64,000 nt of DNA from Aureitalea marina. GTDB lineage: Bacteria; Bacteroidota; Bacteroidia; Flavobacteriales; Flavobacteriaceae. Below the pieces are notes generated by a model. That model was not told where the DNA came from and searched no databases. It saw only the letters and a program-made list of their open reading frames with translations. Made by a program: the position numbers and the translations under genes. The DNA lies in contig NZ_MQUB01000001.1 in assembly GCF_002943755.1 (NCBI RefSeq), positions 1,662,501-1,726,500 of the forward strand. Reading direction: 5' to 3'. Shown in pieces: positions 17,435 to 24,352 of this stretch (its first letter is position 1; each line of letters begins with the position of its first letter).

Positions 17435-18366
17435 TTGCAAGAATCTTCATCTATCTCCTGATCAGTGTTTGTATTTGGAGCGCCCAGGCCCAGGAAGTGA
17501 CATTCACCCAAACTGAAATGTCCATCAACCCCTTGATAAAGGGCAGTTTAATGATGCCCTCTGATAATGGTGCTTCTCCCCTGGTCATTCTAATAGCCGG
17601 ATCCGGACCAACCGACCGTAACGGCAATCAGAATATGATGAAGAACAATTCCCTGCGTTTTTTGGCAGAGGGACTCTATCAAAATGGCATATCCACCTTT
17701 AGATATGACAAGAGAATTGTATTGCAACTTCAAAACCGCACCCTCAATGAAGAACAGATTCGATTTGACGATTTCATAGAGGATGCTATTGCCGTGGTAG
17801 ACCACTTCAAAGATGATGAGCGGTTCTCTGCCATATATGTTGCAGGCCACAGCCAAGGTTCACTGGTGGGCATGGTTGCTGCTCAAAATCGGGCCAATGG
17901 GTTTATTTCGATTGCAGGAGCAGGCCAGGAGATCGATGATGTGATCGTTGATCAATTGCAGAAACAAGCTCCGGGACTTGTAGACAATGCCCGACAGTCT
18001 TTCGACGATCTTCGGGTAAATGGAGTTGCCCAAAACTACAGTCCGGGACTGGCCTCAATTTTCAGACCAGCCATACAACCTTTTATTCTCACCTGGATGC
18101 AATACGATCCTAAAGCCGAGATCACGAAGCTGGATATACCGGTTCTCATCATTAATGGCGGTAAGGACCTTCAAGTACAGGAATCGGAAGCCCAGGCCTT
18201 GCATGAGGCCAAACCGGATGCCCAGCTGGTCATCATTCCCAAGATGAATCACATATTCAAGAAAATAGAAGGTGATGACCTGGAAAACTCCAAGTCCTAT
18301 AATGAGTATAATCGACCAGTAATCCCTGAACTGATCGAAACTGTTGCTGCCTTTGTAAACAAATAA
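17431..18366 (+). CDS. secreted alpha/beta hydrolase
   Basis: A 311-residue protein with a signal peptide (about 1-20, ending WSAQAQ) and an alpha/beta-hydrolase fold. It shows an oxyanion-type loop (IAGSGPTDRNGN), a nucleophile elbow AGHSQGS (Ser about 146), the acid-strand segment LIINGGKDLQV and a late His (MNHIFKK). The GSGPxDRxGN opening resembles the dienelactone-hydrolase-like/serine aminopeptidase S33 group seen in Bacteroidota. Substrate unknown; probably an ester- or peptide-hydrolysing periplasmic enzyme. It overlaps the preceding gene by ATGA and is followed after 2 bases by the Arc-like gene. Confidence 0.85.
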   Translation: MIARIFIYLLISVCIWSAQAQEVTFTQTEMSINPLIKGSLMMPSDNGASPLVILIAGSGPTDRNGNQNMMKNNSLRFLAEGLYQNGISTFRYDKRIVLQLQNRTLNEEQIRFDDFIEDAIAVVDHFKDDERFSAIYVAGHSQGSLVGMVAAQNRANGFISIAGAGQEIDDVIVDQLQKQAPGLVDNARQSFDDLRVNGVAQNYSPGLASIFRPAIQPFILTWMQYDPKAEITKLDIPVLIINGGKDLQVQESEAQALHEAKPDAQLVIIPKMNHIFKKIEGDDLENSKSYNEYNRPVIPELIETVAAFVNK

Positions 18367-18368
18367 TA

Positions 18369-18530
18369 ATGGCGAAAAAGAAAGCATTCGCACTTCGGGT
18401 TAACGAAGACATGATGAAAGCCATCGAAAAATGGGCGGCGGATGAATTCCGCTCTACCAATGGCCAGATCGAATGGATGCTTCACGATGCCTTAAAAAGA
18501 GCTAAAAGACTCCCCAAGAACAGGAATTGA
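18369..18530 (+). CDS. small Arc-like ribbon-helix-helix DNA-binding protein
   Basis: A 53-residue protein, easily missed because of its size. It begins MAKKKAFALRVNEDMMKAIE and continues into a segment with KWAADEF, STNGQIEWML and ALKRAKR. This is the pattern of an Arc/MetJ ribbon-helix-helix protein: a short beta-strand (AFALRV), helix A (DMMKAIEKWAADEF) and helix B (TNGQIEWMLHDALKRA), with a basic N-terminus. It starts 2 bases after the hydrolase stop and ends the operon. In the family such proteins bind DNA as dimers; here it may regulate its own operon. The target is unknown. Confidence 0.85.
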   Translation: MAKKKAFALRVNEDMMKAIEKWAADEFRSTNGQIEWMLHDALKRAKRLPKNRN

Positions 18531-18565
18531 TTAATAGTTGTATTTTGCGTCAAATCACGAATTAA

Positions 18566-19879
18566 ATGACCGAATCAACCCCCTTTTTCACCCAAGATAC
18601 CATCGTATTTGGGGTGCTAATGCTCTGTCTGGGTGTTATCTTTTTTACCTCATCCCGAAAATCCGGCTTCTGGCATAGATTCTATAAGATTGTTCCCGCC
18701 TTATTTATGGCCTATTTTGTACCGGCCATTTTAACCACAACCGGTTTGATCGCTCCGGAATGGACCACTACTAACGAAGCAGGAGAGACAGTTAAAGAGA
18801 GTACGAATCTCTATTATATGGCCAGTAGGTATCTATTGCCAGCCGCCTTGGTCCTGATGACTCTGAGCATAGATCTTAAAGGGGTATTCAATCTTGGGCC
18901 CAAGGCCCTGATCATGTTCTTTGCAGGGACAGTCGGGATCATACTGGGTGGTCCGATAGCGGTCGTTATAGTCGGTACCATTTCACCGGAAACTGTTGGA
19001 GGCGAAGGAGCCGACGCTGTATGGAGAGGCCTTTCCACTTTGGCTGGAAGCTGGATCGGTGGAGGCGCCAACCAAACTGCCATGTTAGAGATCTACGGAT
19101 TTAACCAGAAACTGTTTGGGCAATTCGTCTTTGTCGACATAGTAGTAGCTAATATTTGGATGGCCTTGATACTGATCGGGATCGGAAGAGCCACTAAGTT
19201 TGATAGCTGGCTTAAGGCAGATACCACAGCCATTGAAAGCCTAAAGAATAAAATGTCATCCTACACTAAAAAGGTCAGCAGGATTCCGGACCTCAAGGAT
19301 CTGATGATCCTAGGAGGTATTGCCTTCGGCTCGGTTGGACTGGCGCATTGGGGCGCCGGTTATCTGAGTTCCCTCTTTGCTGATTTTGTCAATAATCTGT
19401 CCGCTGGGATTACGAGGAACATGTTTACCTTCCTCAGTTCCAGTTTCTTTTGGATGATCTCTATAGCTACTTTGATCGGAATAGTTCTGTCCTACACTAA
19501 GCTCAGAGCTTTTGAAGGCGCAGGGGCAAGTAAGATAGGAAGTGTATTTATTTACATCTTGGTCGCCACCATCGGCATGAAGATCGATATCATGGATATT
19601 TTTAATAACAAAGGGTTGATCGCGGTCGGACTGATCTGGATGGCTATACACGCTGGAATCCTCATCCTGGTAGCCAAACTGGCAAGAGCACCTTATTTCT
19701 TCCTGGCTGTGGGAAGTCAGGCCAATGTGGGAGGAGCAGCATCTGCTCCGGTTGTCGCCTCAGCTTTTCACCCGTCTTTAGCAACCGTAGGTGTACTGTT
19801 GGCCGTATTTGGATATGCCATAGGGACTATAGGAGCTATACTTTGTACGGTCCTAATGCAATTGGCTGCGACCGCTTGA
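18566..19879 (+). CDS. DUF819-family integral membrane protein
   Basis: A 437-residue, very hydrophobic protein with about 11-12 membrane helices. It shows the DUF819 landmarks: an early GLIAPEWTT-type loop, YLLPAALVLMTLSIDLKG, GSWIGGGANQTAM with conserved glycines, and a late PVVASAFHPSLATVGVLLAVFGYAIGT-type segment. DUF819 (YjcL-like) proteins look like transporters, but no substrate is established. It follows the Arc-like gene by 35 bases. A near-match promoter element (TATTTTG) in that gap suggests it may also be transcribed on its own. Confidence 0.88.
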   Translation: MTESTPFFTQDTIVFGVLMLCLGVIFFTSSRKSGFWHRFYKIVPALFMAYFVPAILTTTGLIAPEWTTTNEAGETVKESTNLYYMASRYLLPAALVLMTLSIDLKGVFNLGPKALIMFFAGTVGIILGGPIAVVIVGTISPETVGGEGADAVWRGLSTLAGSWIGGGANQTAMLEIYGFNQKLFGQFVFVDIVVANIWMALILIGIGRATKFDSWLKADTTAIESLKNKMSSYTKKVSRIPDLKDLMILGGIAFGSVGLAHWGAGYLSSLFADFVNNLSAGITRNMFTFLSSSFFWMISIATLIGIVLSYTKLRAFEGAGASKIGSVFIYILVATIGMKIDIMDIFNNKGLIAVGLIWMAIHAGILILVAKLARAPYFFLAVGSQANVGGAASAPVVASAFHPSLATVGVLLAVFGYAIGTIGAILCTVLMQLAATA

Positions 19880-19905
19880 CCTTAAGCCGATTTTTCGCAT
19901 ATTTG
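19877..19905 (+). promoter_or_regulatory. candidate promoter of the DUF4369 lipoprotein gene
   Basis: TTG (19877-19879) and CATATTTG (19898-19905; 7 of 8 positions of TAnnTTTG) are separated by 18 bases and lie 19 bases before the ATG at 19925. Confidence 0.4.
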
Positions 19906-19924
19906 CGCGATCAATACAGTTAGC

Positions 19925-20629
19925 ATGAAGAAGTACTTTTGGATATTGTTGATAGGGCTCACGTGGTATGGTTGTACAGAAACCGCTTCGGAGGGTGAAA
20001 TGGACCTCACCGGTGAGATCAGTGAATTGAAGAAAGGAGTTCTCTTATTGCAAAGAGTAAATGACACCCTTTTAGAAACCATTGATTCTGTAGAGATTTC
20101 CGGCGATCCTACTTTCCAGTTCATTACTCCGGTAGAAAGTCCTGAGGTATTTTATTTGTATTTAAAGAAGGATGGCTCCATATGGGAGGACCGCATAGCC
20201 TTCTTCGCAGAACCAAAACCTATTCAGATTCGTTCTTCCTTAAAGAATTTTGGCCTGGATGTAAGCATTACAGGATCAGTCAATCAGGAAAAGATGGACG
20301 AGTATGCTTTACTTATCAAACGATATACGGACAGGAACCTGGATCTGATCGAGTCCATTTTCAAAGCACAGACTTCGGGTCAGAGCGAAGCTATGGACTC
20401 GCTGCAACAGCAACAAAACAGGCTACTGGCGGGTAAATATTTGGCCACTGTCAATTTTGCCTTGAACCAGAAAGACCTGGAGGTGGCTCCTTACTTAATG
20501 TTAACCGAAGCCTACGACATCAATCCGAAATACATGGACACAGTCTACCAGGCTTTGACCCCAAGGGTGAAAGAATCTTATTACGGTAAAAAACTAGAGG
20601 CCTTTATCCAGGGCCGAACGGAGGATTAA
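19925..20629 (+). CDS. DUF4369-domain lipoprotein
   Basis: A 234-residue protein with a lipoprotein signal peptide (MKKYFWILLIGLTWYGC; Cys17 as the lipidation site). A beta-rich N-terminal part matches the DUF4369 style (LTGEISELKKGVLLLQRVNDTLLETIDSV..) found at the front of many Bacteroidota thiol-disulfide (TlpA/ResA-like) lipoproteins. No thioredoxin domain or CxxC follows; instead there is a helical C-terminal half. It is a short, stand-alone member of unknown role in the cell envelope. Its TAA stop shares the TTAA tetranucleotide with the convergent gene. Confidence 0.8.
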   Translation: MKKYFWILLIGLTWYGCTETASEGEMDLTGEISELKKGVLLLQRVNDTLLETIDSVEISGDPTFQFITPVESPEVFYLYLKKDGSIWEDRIAFFAEPKPIQIRSSLKNFGLDVSITGSVNQEKMDEYALLIKRYTDRNLDLIESIFKAQTSGQSEAMDSLQQQQNRLLAGKYLATVNFALNQKDLEVAPYLMLTEAYDINPKYMDTVYQALTPRVKESYYGKKLEAFIQGRTED

Positions 20630-20892
20630 AGGGCGTTGATCTTATCGATCAGGGCACGACCCCTGGTCTCAAGCTCGGCATTAATGGCCTTGAAGTGGGC
20701 CTTTTTATTCTCTACATCCCGCTGATTAACCTTAGCGATCAGATCGTCGAAGGTTGCGATTGCCTCGTCGATGATCTTCTCGGAATCCTTGGTTCCTTTA
20801 TCCGGATTAGTGGCTTCCCAGATATATACAGCCTCGATGATATCCCCAAGTATGTAATTGATATCCTGTTTGAGATGTTTTATGCTCGCCAT
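20626..20892 (-). CDS. small conserved hypothetical protein
   Basis: An 88-residue, highly charged helical protein with no signal peptide or membrane segment (for example IKHLKQDINYILGDIIEAVYIWE, DEAIATFDDLIAKVN, AINAELETRGRALIDKINAL). It resembles short conserved cytoplasmic proteins common in Flavobacteriia, but I cannot assign a function. It ends on the same TTAA as the convergent lipoprotein gene (4-base overlap of stop codons) and begins 38 bases after manA, so it could be the last gene of the idi-manA operon. Confidence 0.75.
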   Translation of the reverse strand: MASIKHLKQDINYILGDIIEAVYIWEATNPDKGTKDSEKIIDEAIATFDDLIAKVNQRDVENKKAHFKAINAELETRGRALIDKINAL

Positions 20893-20930
20893 GGTAATTC
20901 AGTTATAATTTGAGTTGTAATGTACAATAT

Positions 20931-21905
20931 TTAGGGGACATGAATTTCCAATATCCGTCCTCCATCACTTTTTAAAACCAGCTGATTAATGGAAGCAGGT
21001 ATGAGTATTGTTTCTCCCATATTCAGCCTAAACTTCTGCCCCTCGCAATCAATTTCTATTTGTCCCTCAGAACACATATAGACCACAAAAGAATCAACAT
21101 TGGTCAGATCTCTGTGCTGATCATTTTCAAGTTCCATTAAGCGTACGTCAAAGTATTTAGTGCGCTTTAAATTGTGCCAGCAGTCTTTTTCTTTACCAAA
21201 TTCCAGAGCCTTCGCACCAGACTTGAACTGGATCACATCTAAGGCTTCTTCGGTATGCAACTCCCGCATCTTACCATCGGTTCCGGGGCGGTCCCAATCA
21301 TATAACCTATAGGTAATATCAGATGATTGCTGAATCTCTGCTAACAGGATACCACCGCCAATGGCATGTACGGTTCCTGGCGATATAAAGTAAGAATCTC
21401 CTGCTCTTACCGTGACCTCTCCCATGACCTCAGATAAGGTACCTAACTCAAGATGTTGCAGATAATCTTTCTTGCTGATCGGTTTATCGAAATCTATGAT
21501 CAGTCTGGACCCTTCATCCGCCTGCATGATATACCACATCTCAGTCTTCCCCAGGCTTCCATGACGACTGCGCGCTATTTCATCGTTGGGATGCAGCTGG
21601 ATAGACAGATCTTGTTTGGCATCGATGAATTTAAACAACAATGGAAACTCTTCGCCATAGGTTTTCCAAACGGAATGTCCCAGTAGTTCTGGACCATACT
21701 TTTTGATCAATTCATTTAGATCACTGCCCGATAGAGGACCATCACTTACAACAGATACATGACCTGGAACACCGGATAACTCCCAGCTTTCACCGGCATT
21801 CTCCGTGGCAGGCTTCCCTAATATTTCATGAAGTTTATTTCCACCCCATACCTTGGACTGAACGATAGGATGAAATTTAAGCGGATAGAGTTTAGACCCG
21901 GGCAT
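20931..21905 (-). CDS. manA: mannose-6-phosphate isomerase, class I
   Basis: A 324-residue cupin-type enzyme of the short (Bacillus-like) class I form. The zinc-site motifs are present: QLHPND (about 122-127), KTEMWYI (Glu) and SPGTVHAIGGG (His), with the N-terminal KVWGG and GESWELS segments. It interconverts mannose-6-phosphate and fructose-6-phosphate, feeding GDP-mannose and surface glycans. It overlaps the peroxiredoxin gene upstream by 14 bases, which indicates coupled expression. Confidence 0.93.
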   Translation of the reverse strand: MPGSKLYPLKFHPIVQSKVWGGNKLHEILGKPATENAGESWELSGVPGHVSVVSDGPLSGSDLNELIKKYGPELLGHSVWKTYGEEFPLLFKFIDAKQDLSIQLHPNDEIARSRHGSLGKTEMWYIMQADEGSRLIIDFDKPISKKDYLQHLELGTLSEVMGEVTVRAGDSYFISPGTVHAIGGGILLAEIQQSSDITYRLYDWDRPGTDGKMRELHTEEALDVIQFKSGAKALEFGKEKDCWHNLKRTKYFDVRLMELENDQHRDLTNVDSFVVYMCSEGQIEIDCEGQKFRLNMGETILIPASINQLVLKSDGGRILEIHVP

Positions 21906-22347
21906 GTGATTTGATCAATTTGACCGCCTTTCTGATGTGTGGGTCCGCGGCCATGGACCTGAGACGGAAGATTAACTTCCCATCCGGGTCAAAAATAAAG
22001 GTTTCCCGCCCGGGAAGTAGGCCCATCATGGTATTTTTTACACCAAATTTCTTGGCGATCTTGCCTTTGGCATCAGATAATAGAATGAACGGTAAGTGGT
22101 AACGTTTGGCAAACCGCCCATGAGAACTAACAGAATCCTTACTAACTCCAACCACCCTGGCACCAGCTTCGGCCAGATCGTCAAACTGGTCCCGAAAGCC
22201 ACAGGCCTCACGAGTACATCCTGGAGTAAAGTTCTTTGGATAAAAATAGATCACCAAGAAGTTTCCGTCTAAAAGGTCTTCTGACCTTAGCAGTTGATCA
22301 TGTTGATCCTGGGCTTCAAATCGAGGCAGTAAATCTCCAACCTTCAT
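21892..22347 (-). CDS. bcp: thioredoxin-dependent peroxiredoxin, Bcp/PrxQ type
   Basis: A 151-residue AhpC/TSA-fold protein. The peroxidatic Cys44 in NFTPGCT and the resolving Cys49 five residues later (CTREAC) define the Bcp/PrxQ arrangement. FYPKNFTPG and the late FIFDPDGK segment are typical. It reduces hydrogen peroxide and organic hydroperoxides in the cytoplasm using thioredoxin. It lies in an operon after the PTPS-like gene (6-base gap) and overlaps manA. Confidence 0.92.
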   Translation of the reverse strand: MKVGDLLPRFEAQDQHDQLLRSEDLLDGNFLVIYFYPKNFTPGCTREACGFRDQFDDLAEAGARVVGVSKDSVSSHGRFAKRYHLPFILLSDAKGKIAKKFGVKNTMMGLLPGRETFIFDPDGKLIFRLRSMAADPHIRKAVKLIKSHARV

Positions 22348-22353
22348 CTTGTG

Positions 22354-22764
22354 CTAGTTACCCGTGTAAATGACATAATTACGGTCAGTCTCATAGAGTT
22401 TCACCGTGATCTTATACTTAGGATCCAGTCGATTTCTCAAGCGGTTATAAATAACGATCGCAATATTCTCGACAGTTGGATTCAAGTTGGCAAAATCGTC
22501 CACTTCTAAACTCAGATTTTTGTGGTCGAAACGCTCTTCGACTTCTTCTTTTATATAATCCTTTAATATCTTCAGGTCGATCAGGTAACCAGTTTCAGGG
22601 TCCACCTCTCCAGTCAATCCAACCTCGAGATTATAATTATGACCGTGAAAGTTAGGATTACTGCATTTTCCAAATACTTCGTAATTCTTCTCGTCCGACC
22701 AATCTGGTCGGTACAAGCGATGAGCTGCATTGAAATGCGCTTTTCTATAGACAGTTAGGCTCAT
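22354..22764 (-). CDS. 6-pyruvoyl-tetrahydropterin synthase / QueD-family enzyme
   Basis: A 136-residue T-fold enzyme. Zinc ligands are visible as His15 (FNAAH) and His40/His42 (HGHNY), with Cys34 as the catalytic thiol and a pterin-anchoring Glu in KLYETDRNY near the C-terminus. The spacing is C-x5-HGH (FGKCSNPNFHGHNY), as in eukaryotic-type PTPS, rather than the C-x3-HGH of classical QueD. The product could therefore be 6-pyruvoyl-tetrahydropterin (pterin pathway) or 6-carboxy-tetrahydropterin (queuosine pathway). No queC, queE or queF is adjacent. The start codon overlaps the idi stop by ATGA. Confidence 0.88.
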   Translation of the reverse strand: MSLTVYRKAHFNAAHRLYRPDWSDEKNYEVFGKCSNPNFHGHNYNLEVGLTGEVDPETGYLIDLKILKDYIKEEVEERFDHKNLSLEVDDFANLNPTVENIAIVIYNRLRNRLDPKYKITVKLYETDRNYVIYTGN

Positions 22765-23279
22765 TGTTCCAGGAATTGTGCGTATTTGTCAAAAATGATC
22801 TTGAACCAGGCCGTATATTGATCTGGGTGGCGATCCATATCCTTGCGGATCTCGCTCATCGCCATCCATTTCCAGGACTCCACTTCCTCCGGATTGATCT
22901 CCGGCTCACCTTCATACTGTCCAATAACCACATGGTCAAATTCGTGCTCGGTCAATCCATTATCAAATGGTGCCTTATAAATAAAGGAGGTAGCCTCCTT
23001 GAGTGGGGTAGAAAATCCCATCTCTTCCTGTAGCCTTCTTTTACCAGCTTCCAGGGTTGTCTCCCCATCCCGTTGATGACTGCAGCAGGTATTGGTCCAC
23101 AATAAAGGGGAATGGTATTTATGGGCAGCGCGTTGCTGGAGCATCAATTCGCCCGCCTCATTAAAGATAAAGACAGAAAATGCCCGGTGAAGCACCCCTT
23201 TGATATGGGCTTCCTGTTTAGGCATCAAACCAATGGCTTCGTCTTTTTCGTTGACCAGGATGACCTGTTCTTCTTTCAT
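22761..23279 (-). CDS. idi: isopentenyl-diphosphate delta-isomerase, type 1
   Basis: A 172-residue Nudix-fold isomerase. It has the type 1 signatures: LLWTNTCCSHQRDGE (catalytic Cys), a Nudix-box-like EAGKRRLQEEMGF, the HRAFSVFIFN opening and a late VESWKWM segment (Trp). It converts IPP to DMAPP in isoprenoid (carotenoid, quinone) synthesis; Flavobacteriia use the mevalonate route, where this enzyme is needed. It is the first gene of a tight minus-strand operon (idi, PTPS-like, bcp, manA) with a -7 promoter element just upstream. Confidence 0.95.
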   Translation of the reverse strand: MKEEQVILVNEKDEAIGLMPKQEAHIKGVLHRAFSVFIFNEAGELMLQQRAAHKYHSPLLWTNTCCSHQRDGETTLEAGKRRLQEEMGFSTPLKEATSFIYKAPFDNGLTEHEFDHVVIGQYEGEPEINPEEVESWKWMAMSEIRKDMDRHPDQYTAWFKIIFDKYAQFLEQ

Positions 23280-23296
23280 TCAATTGCAATTTTGAT

Positions 23297-23304
23297 CAAA
23301 ATTA
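23297..23304 (-). promoter_or_regulatory. candidate -7 element of the idi operon promoter
   Basis: TAATTTTG on the minus strand matches TAnnTTTG exactly and lies 17 bases before the idi ATG. A TTG at 23331-23329 could act as the -33 element, though the 24-base spacing is slightly long. No terminator for the sprF gene just upstream was seen in this 66-bp gap. Confidence 0.45.
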
Positions 23305-23345
23305 CAAAATGAGATGTTAAGAAAAATACAAGTCCAAGATGCGAT

Positions 23346-24290
23346 TTAGAAGAATCTTGGCGATAGTACCCGTTCTGATTTGTTTAGGATGTCAAATCTG
23401 AGGAAGACCTCATAGGATCCATCACTGTAGTCCTCCAACTCTTGAGTGGTGTAATCATACCCCACTCCAAGGAAAAAGCCATCACTCACCTGGAAGCCAA
23501 CCATCGCACTGACCGCTGCACTCCAGCGATAGGACGCACCCAAGGTCAACTTGTCGTACAACAGGAAGTTGGCAGACAGGTCCCACTGCAAGGGTGAACC
23601 ACTGACCATCTTGACCAGGGTAGCCGGCTTGAACAGTACATTCTCACTCAGATCGAACACATAACCCATGATCAGAAAATAGTGCAAACGCTCCGCTGCT
23701 ATCGACTCCGAACTACTACCAGCACTCAAACTACTCTCATCAAAGTGCTTGGTGGTTAGAAAGTTCGGTACCGAAAGCCCCGCATAGAAGCGCTCGGTGT
23801 TGTAGTAGATCCCTGCTCCTACCTGAGGCTGAACCTTGTTGTCGATATTGTTCTGAAACCTCGGGTCGGAGATATCGAAGATGTTCAACTTGGTAAAGTC
23901 TACATCCAATACGTCGATACCGGCCTTCAGTCCAAAGGACAGCTTACTGGCGTTGGCCAAAAACAACGAATAGGAATAATCCACATTGATGTTGGACTCC
24001 ACTGCAGGTCCCAACTCGTCATGAACAATCGACAACCCAAGACCCATGTTGTCCAAGGCCCCTATCGGACCATTGACCGTAAAGGTCCCTGTCTTTGGTG
24101 CCCCATCGATATTGACCCACTGGGTACGGCCCAGTAAACCAAAACTCAATACCTCCCGATTGCCCGCATAGGCCGGGTTGACCACCTGAGTGTTGTACAT
24201 GTATTGGGTATACTGTGGGTCCTGCTGGCTAAAACCATCGAACTGAACCAGTATCACCAAAATCACAAAGGCAATAAAACTATTTCTCAT
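23346..24290 (-). CDS. PorP/SprF-family T9SS outer-membrane protein (copy A)
   Basis: A 314-residue protein with a signal peptide (about 1-21, ending VQFDGFSQ). It has the PorP/SprF hallmark start of the mature part (QQDPQYTQYMYNTQVVNPAYAGNRE), a beta-barrel of about 14 strands and an aromatic-rich C-terminus. In Flavobacterium johnsoniae SprF is needed for surface delivery of SprB, and SprF-like proteins are paired with T9SS substrates that carry the type B (CHU_C) C-terminal domain. This gene lies 62 bases downstream of exactly such a substrate. The protein is identical to the copy at 31927-32871, so the two adhesins have interchangeable partners (inference). Confidence 0.93.
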   Translation of the reverse strand: MRNSFIAFVILVILVQFDGFSQQDPQYTQYMYNTQVVNPAYAGNREVLSFGLLGRTQWVNIDGAPKTGTFTVNGPIGALDNMGLGLSIVHDELGPAVESNINVDYSYSLFLANASKLSFGLKAGIDVLDVDFTKLNIFDISDPRFQNNIDNKVQPQVGAGIYYNTERFYAGLSVPNFLTTKHFDESSLSAGSSSESIAAERLHYFLIMGYVFDLSENVLFKPATLVKMVSGSPLQWDLSANFLLYDKLTLGASYRWSAAVSAMVGFQVSDGFFLGVGYDYTTQELEDYSDGSYEVFLRFDILNKSERVLSPRFF

Positions 24291-24311
24291 CGTGCGATAT
24301 TTTTAATTCCC

Positions 24312-24334
24312 GGCCAGGGGAAAAACCCCTGACC
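24312..24334 (-). promoter_or_regulatory. hairpin in the adhesin-sprF gap (also in copy B, 32893-32915)
   Basis: CAGGGG-AAAAA-CCCCTG, extended by two more pairs past a mismatch, forms a stable stem-loop between the adhesin stop and the sprF start. No T run follows on the minus strand, so it is more likely an mRNA-stabilising or processing element than a terminator. Confidence 0.45.
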
Positions 24335-24352
24335 AGAGAAATCCTTTATCTA

